Shown here piece by piece: positions 55,216 to 64,000 of a stretch of 64,000 bases of DNA. Origin of the DNA: Linnemannia hyalina (Eukaryota > Mortierellomycota > Mortierellomycetes > Mortierellales > Mortierellaceae); assembly GCA_019671135.1 (NCBI GenBank), contig JAHRHY010000004.1:2728001-2792000 (forward strand), given 5' to 3'. The stretch's first letter is position 1. Each line of letters starts with the position of its first letter. The position numbers and the translations under genes were made by a program. The notes beneath the pieces are model-generated. The model had not been told where the DNA came from and made no database searches. It was given only the letters and a program-made list of their open reading frames with translations.

Positions 55216-57269
55216 ATGGATCACGAGCACAAAGACTTCACCCTCGCAGAGAGAGGGATCGACACCCCCAATGCTGAGTCCTACTCTAAAATCCTGGATC
55301 GTTCTCTTTGGACCAAGAAGGAGTACCTGATCATCTGTGCTGCGTAAGTAACTGGACATTTTTACTCGCTTGCCTCGCTTTCACATCATTTGGCGAGCGA
55401 CATTCCACTAGACCCTATTCCTCCTTTCTTGTTGGCCATATCAACAAACTTAACATTCATTTTTCTATTATATCATTTTGTAGAGTTCTGTTTCAAGCGT
55501 TCGCCTACTCTTTCGAGTCGAATATGTACTACAGCGCCCTTAATTATGTCACCGCCTACCTTGTGTCCACTTCGATTGGCAGTGTCTTGCCGACCATTCT
55601 GCAGATCTTGAGAGCTGCACTTGTTCCCTTTTTTATCAAGTTTTCCGATGTTATTGGTCGTGCAGAGTCCATTTCGATCGCCATGTTGTTCTATTTGACC
55701 GGTATTACCATCCAGGGCACGGCCAAGTCATTTGTTGAAGTTGCTGTCGGTCAGATCTTTTATGGAATGGGAAGCACTGGTGTGCTAGTTCTTACTCAAG
55801 TCTTGATTGCAGGTGAGAATGTGCTTCCTCACTCCCCTCGCCAGAGCGTAAGTTGCCCATATTGCTGATCGTACTCTAACAGCCTTCATGCTCTACTAGA
55901 CACAACACATCTGATCGATCGTGGCATCATGTTCGCCCTCTGGGACGTGCCCTCAATTGCCAGTGTCTTTATTGTCCAGGCCCTCACAGATCCACTGACT
56001 CTGCCCAAGCTAGGCGAGCCAGAAGACAAGTGGCGCAGGGCCTTTTTGGTCATGGGTATCGTCTCTGCGATTGGTGCAGCAGTTCTCCTTGTCCCGCTCT
56101 GGCGCCTTCAACGGAAAGCTTTGCGTGACAGGACTAGGAGATTTGAGCGCCGCTCTGTCCGATGGCTGTTGCACGAATTCGACACAATTGGTGCTCTGCT
56201 TCTCACAGCCGGTATGAGTTTGACGCTACTCCCGATGATTCTTGCCAACTCGTATGAGGGTAACTGGAGAAATGGCAAGATCATTGCCATGATTTGTTCG
56301 GGCATCGTTGCCATTTTCTTACTGGTCATTTGGGAGGCCAAGTTCACGGACAGACCCATCATGTCGATGAAGATCTGGGGCAACCGTACTGCATTCGGAT
56401 CACTCGTTATTGGCCTCGTCTTTGCAATCATGTCCTCGGTGAACTACCAGTACCTCGCTCTGTACTTGGTTGTCTCCCGCAATGTGTCATTCGGTGATGC
56501 ATATCTTCTTGAGCGTGGATATCCTGTCGTCTGGACAATCTGTCAGCTCATCACAGCTTTGTTGATGAAACGTTACAACACCTGCCGTCCGTTCGTGTGG
56601 GTATGTTTACAAAGCACCCAGGGTTTTACTTTTATTGCTGTGTATTCTTGCATATTATTATTCTTAACCGTAATACTCAAACCACCCATGTGTTCATCAT
56701 TTTTCATTGCATAGGTTGGAATCGCCGTTCATGTTCTCGGTGTTGGTCTCATGATCCCTGCCCGACTCCCCACCTCCTCTGATGCCTTTGTTGTCATCTC
56801 CCAGGCGATTGCCGGCGGTGGTGCAGGCATTGCCAACGTTGCCAGCACCGTTGCTGCAACAGGCATTGTGGACAAAAAGGATGTGGCTACAGTTATTGGC
56901 GCACAGCAGGTTCTCTCCTCGATTGGATATGCCATCGGTGGCGCATTGGCTGGAGGTGTTTGGACACAGTACTTGCCCAAGCGCCTTGAAAAGCATATCA
57001 CTTCTCCATACGATAAGCACCTTGCTTTGAACGACCCTCTCAAGTACATCCCAAGCTTGGATCCGGTGACCAAAGGCCAGTTAGTCGACGCTTATGCCGA
57101 TTCCCAGATGCTAATGTCGATCATTACCTGCTGCCTCGCCATCATTGCCTTCATTTCTGCAATGATGATGCAGCACGTTGACCTGCTTCAGGATCAGCCG
57201 GATCGGAACCAGGAGGCCAACGGCGATTCTGACATCGCGGAAACGAAGAATGCTGTAGAGTTGAAGTGA
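55216..57269 (+). CDS. SIT1: Siderophore-iron transporter, major facilitator superfamily (Arn/Sit1 type)
   Basis: Proton-driven importer of ferric siderophore complexes in the plasma or endosomal membrane. Four exons are inferred: 55216-55343, 55484-55812, 55900-56600 and 56715-57269 (1713 nt, 570 residues), with GT-AG introns and closed frames. Family features are FAYSFESNMYYSALNYVTAYL in the first membrane segment region (read in two parts), KFSDVIGRAESI in the first cytosolic loop, the IFYGMGSTGVLVLTQVLIAD segment, the RGIMFALWDVPSI loop, RWLLHEFDTIGALLLTAGM in the central loop, and IGGALAGGVWTQYLPKRL near the end. The repeated hydrophobic segments fit 12-14 membrane helices. Arn-family members are usually about 570-640 residues. 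The cytosolic N-terminus is short. The ATG follows a TATA box and iron-GATA motifs. The substrate cannot be told from sequence. Confidence 0.93.
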
Positions 57270-57397
57270 AAAAACTTAGACGAACCACGTCATAGCGGAT
57301 GGATCTCGGCGCGCCTAGCACAGTAATGAAGGCAATCAATATAACTGATGATAAACACAAAAACATCAACTTTTTTTTTTTTTCTTTTTTCTTTTTT

Positions 57398-57620
57398 CGT
57401 AATGATTTTGTCGAGCATAGAAAGTGTTCCTGTATGTATTGTTTATTGAAAGAACCGTATCTGTTTCTTTCTATCTTTTGTTCACATTGTGATGTAAATT
57501 CTGATATGAAAAAAGGCGTGTGGTTATTGGGTCGTGGAACTCATGACGCGTCCAAGTTCTCCTGTTACATTTTCTCGTTCTCTTCGTTCTCCTTCCGCCT
57601 GCGTTTCAGATTCACGTATG
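57398..57620 (+). repeat. Dispersed repeat copy 2, in the 3' flank of the siderophore transporter
   Basis: Sense-strand match to the minus strand of 20031-20264. It starts about 129 nt after the transporter stop. It carries the identical 20-base run at 57421-57440, the GGCGTGTGGTT core at about 57515-57525 and an open frame MKKGVWLLGRG of 41 codons. The two copies differ by point changes and small gaps, including one 6-nt insertion here relative to copy 1. Confidence 0.75.
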
Positions 57621-59740
57621 TTGCTCAATAGAAAAAAAATACAAGCGACCAACTGCCATCCTTTTTACACATAATCCTTCTCCTCATTGACCACACAAAA
57701 AAATATCGCCCTCCCTCCCTCCTTCCTCATTCACAGTTTCATTCAGATCTACCATGCCAACAAAAAAAAAAAAAAGTCGCACGCTTTGTGTGTGCAATAG
57801 ACAGGGTTATGCTATGATTCAAAACAAAGTGCTTACTTTACTAGGTCGAAATGGGTTACTGTTACGCTACTCGGGAGTGAGGGAATGCTTTGGTTGTTAT
57901 TGATGAAGAATAAAGGGGTCGGACCTTTCTTGGGCTTTTGTTCGCCTACCTTGCGATGAACAACCAAATATATTAATTGTGTAAGTTTGCTCTCTATGAT
58001 GAACTTTGGTACACAGTTTCCTCCAGCTTGTAGGACAAGGACACGCATATAATTTGAATGTTTCCCTGTCACTCTGCTGAGCGTGTCGATCATAACTGAG
58101 GACCAGATAGGGTTACTATACGTGACTGGTAGACAGGGCGAGGACGCGTTTGATTGACCGGACGTGGTTGAGACAAAGGGGAGGCTTCTTTTGATTCTTT
58201 CTTCGTTGATGAACACACCGAGACATGCACGACTTTAGCAATGATCGTTTTAAGATGACGGCAAAGCATTGTCACTCACCAGGAAGGACAGGTATATATA
58301 CCTTCCCTTCGCCACTTTTCTTTCTTTATTTCTTTCTTCCTTTTCACATTTTCTCTTCATTCTTTCCCTTCTCTCTTTCATTTTTTTTCAAATCACCAGC
58401 GATATCTTTCATCGAGGAACATCAGTACCACAAGAAACCAGGTTCAACTATCTAGGAGTCGTAAAGCCTGAACATTCCACGACACAATCCAGACGTTGCT
58501 AGTCTCTGCGACAGCACGTTAAATAAGAAGGTGACCTCCAGCACTATCGTATAGGGATAAAAAATATATATGGCGCCCCTTCATTTAACGTCAAACACTC
58601 ACAGGAAAATATCATTATCGGGGGGCAGTCCCAGGTATGTTCAGGATTTCAGATTTCAAGAGCGATTTTGGCGAGGGGCAAAGGGTTGTTGTTGTCGAGA
58701 AGACTATCTCATATTGGATCCGATCTCTTTTGTATTCTGTCGATCCATTCCAAGCTACCCTTACCCTTCAAAAATATTCCTCAAAAAGGCCGGCTCCCAC
58801 GCAAACAATGGGGGGACCCGACTGTTTTGTGTACAGATTTTTTTCTGCTTTGGCAATCATTTCTTTTTTTATCCTTATGGATCAACAAACTATTTCGGAA
58901 GGCAGTGGAAGGAGAGACGAATACTTTGGTGTAGACATCCTGTGAAAGAATATGCTTGATAGATCAGAAAAAGGAAGAAGAGTGCGCGATAAAAGAAGGA
59001 GGGGTTTGAGTAAAAGTGAATGCAAAGGTTTCCTGCAATCGCCAAAACTTTGGAGTATGCTGCTTGCACTTGTCTATTTTCGGTAAAGAAAACAAAAAGA
59101 ATAAAGAACGACACTCAAACGGAGAACGTAAAAAGAACAAGAAAACCAAAGCGAGAAGGAGGGAGAGAAAGAGAGAAGACGACAGATGCAGAAAGAGGAA
59201 AGGTTAGAGAGGAAGAAGACGAAAAGTATCACATCAAGATCGAGGTTCCAAGAGGCATGTTGGCAAAGGGGTTGTTGTTTGTGGTTGTCAGGGGATCGAA
59301 GGACGAAAGAAGGAGAGACAACCAAGAGAGTATGAATAAAACTCTCTGTTGCTGCTCTCGCTCGACCAACAAGCAGTATTCAGTTTTCCAATTTTTTCAT
59401 CAACATAAACACCTTAGTACAACTGCATAGAGATGTGGATTTGGGTATCGAACCATGTATATATTTTGAAAGAACAAAAGAAAAGTGCAAGCTATCATAA
59501 ATGTGGTTTTTGTAAGGGTGGGGGAAGAGGGGATGCATTGCCAAAGTGCCGCCGTCCTGACCTCCCAGGGGTGTGTGCTCAAGGTATGTTTCGTTCGCCC
59601 GTACTCTTTTTTTCATGATGTTTTGGGTTCCACGCTAACCACCACTACCCAACCAGTAAAGTGTGGAGGGGAAGCGACGGAAAGCATGGAGAGGGGGTGT
59701 TTTTATCTTCCGGGCAAACAGGCAGAGAGGGCAGGGCCTC
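57621..59740. other. Intergenic region between convergent transporter and bZIP genes
   Basis: No gene recognised. It contains poly-A/T tracts (for example 57761-57775) and purine-rich stretches (about 59080-59230). Short open frames lack domains. It holds the 3' flanks of both neighbours. Confidence 0.5.
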
Positions 59741-62434
59741 TCAGTCCATGGGTTCTTCCTTGATGAAGACTTCCATGGGCTCCTCCTTGATCGGTGCCAG
59801 GGGCATCGATGCGTCAGAGGCGGCAGCGGCAGCTCGAGTAGCGGCCTGGGCAGCCTTGAGGAACTGCTCCCTGCTGTCATAAGAGCGGCGAGTCTTCGTA
59901 ATACCACCCTGAGCGTTCAAACGGCTGGTCCTGCCCTGGCGAATTCCAGATGCTTTGCCTCCGGTACCAGCACCGACGGCGGGGGTGGCGGTGGGTGGTT
60001 GAGCGGGGGCGAGGCTGGTGGTCGTGTTGTCAAAAACGCCGGCGGGCATCAAGGGGAAGCGGATTAATTGATCGTGTTCGTTCAAGCCCTTGCCACTGAC
60101 AACTCGCGAAGAGGTGATCTCGACATCAAGACGAAGGTAGAGCTGCTCTGAAGCGTTTTCCGAAGGTCCGTTAGGGTTGGGCATCCATGGAGGCAGTTCG
60201 CTCTTTTCCGTGTTCGAGGATCCAGCGACGCCATCAAGAGGAGAGAGAAGAGACAGACGAGGACGACGAATTTCACCATTGGTTGACTGGGCTGAACCAG
60301 CAGCCTTGGTCACGCTCGAGGTACGGAGAGAGTACAACAGGTTGCTGCAGTAGAGCCAGGCATCACGGTCGGGCTCATCCTGTGGAACCTGGTGGGCCCA
60401 AGCAGACTGAGGGCGAGTCTGAGCCACAAAGCCGACGCTCTTAGTGTCCTCATCTGACACAGACGAGGCAGCGACGATCTCGGGGAGAGCAGAGCCCTTG
60501 TCCATCGAGGCACCGACAACGACGGCAGCGATGGGCTCGGTTGTGGCAGTGTTGGCTGTGGTGGCCTGCTTGACGGTCACTTGCTGGTGTCCCAACCAGG
60601 TCTGGAGGGCGCGGTTGTCGGAGAAGACGACCAGGTCAGTCATGTTCAAGTCCCGCCTAATTGTCGAAGGGTCGCGCACCTGTCCGGAAATAGTTGGGTT
60701 CTTGGCATATGAATCGAGAGCCCTGCCAACAATGCTATATGATGAAAGGAAACCATGTGTTAGAAACCTAAGGTCTAAGAGCAAGAGCACGAGTACGCCA
60801 ACAATACGACAAGCCATGTTCGCTCCTTGCAAGTTGCTACTGCTTACTTTGATCCGATGCGGGGACGATCCAATGACCCGCCAACCATAAGTGTCTCAAG
60901 CTTTCCGCTGGGCAAGTTGAACAATGCAAACGAGAAGAGGATGATCTATTGTATTACATATCAGAAGTGGATCCAGAGCATAATGGGCTCAGTATTAGTA
61001 TCGCTCCGTATCAGGTCATCGAATCAATCGATCAATTGCGATTAAGAACAGAGGGTGGGTAAAGTAGCTGATGCCCCAGTACAAATGCGCAGAGAGGGGG
61101 TGACTGTTCGCAATAGATGAAAGAGTCACCCACGCATGCAGGGTCCTTACCATAAAGACAACGCCGGTTGCCTTGGAGTTGAGTCCACGCTCGGCGTCGG
61201 TAGTGCGAAGGTTGCGTTCCAGATCCACGTCCATGCGGGTCTCGTGTGGGCGCGTGAGAACGTTGATCTTGCGGTGGAGGAGCTCGCATTCCTGACGCGC
61301 AGAGTCGCGCTCCTCGGTCAAGACCTTGACGTTCTCCTCCAGTTCTGATACACGCTCCTTGAGATCCTGGTTATCCATCTTCAGCAGGTCAGTATGGCTC
61401 TCGAGGAGAGAAATATGTTCACGCTTGCGCTTGCGGGAAAGAAGGGCTGCAGCGCGATTCTTGATCAAGCGCTCCTGTCTCTTTGCCTGGGCGGTCATCA
61501 CCGCCTCTGACTGGGGCTTTTCATCTGGGACCAAAGTGGATTTGACGATGACGGGGTTGGAACGCGCCAGACTGGGTGTCAATGCTGGGATGATTGAGGG
61601 GCGTCGGAGAAGGGCGGGGCCGCCTGCTCCTGCTGCGCCTGTTGCGTTGTTGGTCGAAGGCGCTGGGGCGAGAGAGATACAGGGCGAGAGAGGGGGCGAC
61701 TGTTTGATGAATGCGTCATGAACTGATACGGGAGGAGAGGGCGGAGTTGGCTGAGGCGCCAGGGACACCAAAGGTTTCAATGGTGCTAAGGGAGCGATAG
61801 TGGGAGGGGCAGGAGCAAGAGTCTTTTTGGCCCTCTTGACTCTCTTTTCAGGCTTGGAGGGAGAAGGAGCGGGAGAAGGAGAGGTGATGGATGATGGTGC
61901 TCCAGTTGCAAGTTTGATTGGTGAGGCAGGGAAAGGGGGGATCATAGCGGGTTGCAACAGAGCTGTCGCATCGACAGTGGTAGGGAACAGAGGCCATGCC
62001 CCTGGCTGGTGTTGTTGCTGTTGCTGTTGCTGCTGCTGTTGGATTTGAAGAGCAATCTGTTGCTGCTGCTGTTGGATAGCAGCCTGGAGAGAGGCAGTCG
62101 AGGCAGGTTGGGTGAGGTCGGTGTAAACGTATTGCCAGTAATCGAGGGGATTTGACTCCATGGGGACGTCGGATCCTTCGTCGGAGGAGTCGATGTGGCT
62201 GTTGTGGGGCGAGCCAGAGGACTCTGAGAAGGTGCCGACGGAGGTTGGGGGGGAAGGAGGGTGGAGAAGGAGGTCGTTGTATTTCTTTGTAGAGTCCTCA
62301 GTGTCGGCGAAGAAGTTTGTAGGGTCGAAAGAGATGTTGTCGACAGCGCTTGTTGCTTGAGATTCGAGAAAGTCTGAGGTGAGGAAGGAGAGGATCGAGT
62401 CCTCCTCAGCCGGGGATCCGATGTGGGAAGCCAT
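59741..62434 (-). CDS. ATF6-like membrane-tethered bZIP transcription factor
   Basis: Three exons are inferred: 62434-61151, 60945-60848 and 60734-59741 (2376 nt, 791 residues), with GTAAGG/AATAG and GTAAGC/TATAG introns. Residues 1-317 are an acidic to Ser/Pro/Gln-rich activation region. Residues about 318-395 form a bZIP: basic region KNRAAALLSRKRKREH (fits NxxAAxxSR), then a Leu heptad zipper. Only about 28 residues later a single hydrophobic segment (about 424-441; GVVFMIILFSFALFNLP) follows, the bZIP-to-membrane spacing known from ATF6, CREB3 and plant bZIP28. The 350-residue C-terminus has three N-glycosylation sequons (NMT, NAS, NTT), which fits an ER-lumenal location, and a RALD sequence about 25 residues past the membrane that resembles a site-1 protease motif. 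The predicted role is release from the membrane under ER or lipid stress. The very end repeats IKEEPM, a SUMO-type motif that would be odd in the lumen. Confidence 0.82.
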
Positions 62435-62570
62435 TCGAGTTGATTCGAAGGTGGTGGTTGTTGTTGTTGTTGTCTATGGTGTTGGGGTGAGAGTATAGAT
62501 CGAGTCGGGTGTGAGTTTTGATTGTGGATGGGTGTAAGTAGGAAGGGAGAAGGGAAGAGTAAAGATAAAG

Positions 62571-62750
62571 ATAAAAAGGTAAAGGAAGGATATAAAAAGA
62601 AGAGGAAAGAATGAAAAGGAAAAGGAAAAGGAAGAAAGAGGTGCCCGTGTCCCCTTGACGATAAAAAGGTAAAGGAAGGATATAAAAAGAAGAGGAAAGA
62701 ATGAAAAGGAAAAGGAAAAGGAAGAAAGAGGTGCCCGTGTCCCCTTGACT
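62571..62750. repeat. Perfect 90 bp tandem duplication upstream of the bZIP gene
   Basis: Two adjacent copies (about 62571-62660 and 62661-62749) appear identical base for base by eye. Each starts ATAAAAAGGTAAAGG and ends GTCCCCTTGAC. The array lies about 140-315 bp upstream of the bZIP ATG, in a purine-rich promoter or 5' UTR. Perfect identity indicates a very recent duplication or an assembly artefact. Confidence 0.9.
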
Positions 62751-64000
62751 CTGTCTCTCTCTTGTCCCTCTTTTGTGTCTCCCTCACTCTAAAAAAGGTG
62801 CAAATTGAGTCTCTGTCATCATAATCATACAATCGTATCGATCACATCGTATCATATGGAGTGGGAGATATGAAGAGGTGTTTCGCTTTGTTTGGAGGTG
62901 CGAGTGCCACTTGGCGCAACAATGAAATTGGATATTCTTTCTAGACCATTCCTTTTATTATTATTATCACACGCACATTTCATCCATCCACCCGTCTGTA
63001 TATGTATGCACATCCATAAACGCATTCATTCTCACTCCCCATTGATAATCCAAAGGAGAAGGAAGGGCGATCAAAAAGAATGAAAGTGCATATCCCTTTG
63101 TTATCTTCTCTTGTCGTTATCCCTGGCCATGTCGTTGCAGTCGAGTGATGGTCGAGTCCTGGCTGAGGTATGAATATGATGAGGAGGGCTCCCAGGTTGA
63201 ATAACAATTGCTTTTTTTTGTTCCCGTTGATATAAGTACTTTCTTGACCATACAACACAAGGGGTTACTACGCCTCTCTCTCTCGTCAACAAAGAAAAAG
63301 ACGGGGTGGGGAGAAGGAAAGAAGGAAAGAAGGGGCGGCGCGATGACAATTGTCGAGGAGAAAGGAGGGGTATTCGCGACGTTATGTGGTTGTTGCAGTC
63401 AAACAAAAACAAGAAAGAGAAAGGGGGCTGGATGGTGATGGTCAACAAGTCTCCGGTGAAGCATACGGGAAAGAGGATAAGGTGAAAAGGGGGGTGGGGG
63501 GGGGGGAGTGGACACTAGGGGGCATGGTGCGGGAACGGACCAGAGAGAAAGGGGGAGAGTAACGAATATGTTCACTCGCACTCGCTTCTTTTCTTGTTGC
63601 TGATGATCAAAGGTATGGTTGGCGTGATCCTGATCCAGGAAGAGTGAGTGAGTAATGGAGTAATGGAAGTGGAGGGAGGGAGGGAAGAGGATCAATAAAA
63701 AGGGAGAGGTGAGGTGATGGTGGCGTACGGAGGAGAAAGAAAGGGATGAGGTAAAGAGGAGATAGAAAGAAAGGATAAATGATGGGAAAGTGCGTCTGTG
63801 GGACTGGAACAGAAGTCGAAGAATGAGGACATGTTGTGTATCTGGCAGTGAGAGCAGGACGATGACTGGTCAGAATCATAAAAAATGAACAGGAAACGAT
63901 GCACACGAGAGAAAGGGTCAAGCAGAGGCGCACAATCTAATCCTCTTCTCATTCTTCGCTCTTCTGTTAGTTCTTTCTCTTTTCAATGGGCGCCGGGATG
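62751..64000. other. Upstream flank of the bZIP gene to the window edge
   Basis: No gene recognised. The plus strand is purine-rich, with a G-rich tract near 63489-63508 and GGGAGGGAGGGA-type runs near 63671. Open frames are compositionally skewed and lack domains. A gene could begin beyond the right edge. Confidence 0.45.

Noticed and set aside
60735..60847. Second membrane segment (VGVLVLLLLDLRF) in the bZIP gene
   Set aside because: This hydrophobic peptide is the translation of intron 2; splicing at GTAAGC and TATAG removes it and joins the flanking frames.
61942..62832. Open frame containing a duplicated 30-residue peptide
   Set aside because: It is an out-of-frame reading of the bZIP N-terminus and of the 90 bp duplication upstream; the peptide repeat reflects the DNA repeat, not a protein.

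Overview
This window is nuclear DNA of a filamentous fungus. The genes have several short GT-AG introns with fungal-type branch sites (CTAAC-like, close to the acceptor), long pyrimidine- or purine-rich intergenic stretches, and proteins rich in Gln, Ser and Pro. A NACHT/WD40 STAND protein, an F-box/LRR pseudogene and an ATF6-like membrane bZIP factor all suggest an early-diverging lineage. Mortierellomycotina (Mortierella and relatives) is my best guess. This is inference from gene content; no marker gene is present.

Layout. (1) 1-5221, minus strand: N-terminal part of a group III (Nik1-type) hybrid histidine kinase with at least ten 92-residue HAMP units; it runs off the left edge. (2) 5222-15298: a roughly 10 kb gene-poor stretch with microsatellites and one strong hairpin. 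(3) 15299-18872, plus: a Skn7/Prr1-type factor (HSF DNA-binding domain, coiled coil, receiver domain, polyQ), which is a likely phosphorelay target of such a kinase. (4) 20317-25929, minus: an intact 1870-residue NLR-like STAND protein. (5) 27.1-32.4 kb: a graveyard holding a fragment of a second NLR cut at the P-loop, a Pro-rich/GCR1_C-like relic, an F-box/LRR pseudogene and two diverged copies of an unidentified protein relic. (6) 32819-38092, minus: a large Hos4/ANKRD11-like ankyrin protein. (7) 40428-42700, plus: GPI mannosyltransferase III (GPI10/PIG-B) in six exons. (8) 42906-47133, minus: an unrecognised Gln/Ser-rich protein convergent with GPI10. (9) 47134-54248: gene-poor. (10) 54249-54740, plus: a broken small secreted protein gene. 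(11) 55216-57269, plus: a siderophore transporter of the Arn/Sit1 type with an exact iron-GATA-factor motif upstream. (12) 59741-62434, minus: a bZIP factor with one membrane segment just after the zipper and a putative lumenal, glycosylatable C-terminus, i.e. an ATF6-like design. A perfect 90 bp tandem duplication lies upstream of it.

How the genes relate. Histidine kinase and Skn7 belong to the same osmotic/oxidative phosphorelay and are unusually close. GPI10 and the ATF6-like factor both concern the endoplasmic reticulum but are not otherwise linked. The NLR, F-box and relic cluster looks like a fast-evolving accessory island. A repeat of about 230 nt occurs twice, each time just 3' of a gene and in that gene's sense orientation (NLR and siderophore transporter).

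All splice sites were read by eye from consensus and frame; none is confirmed by transcripts.
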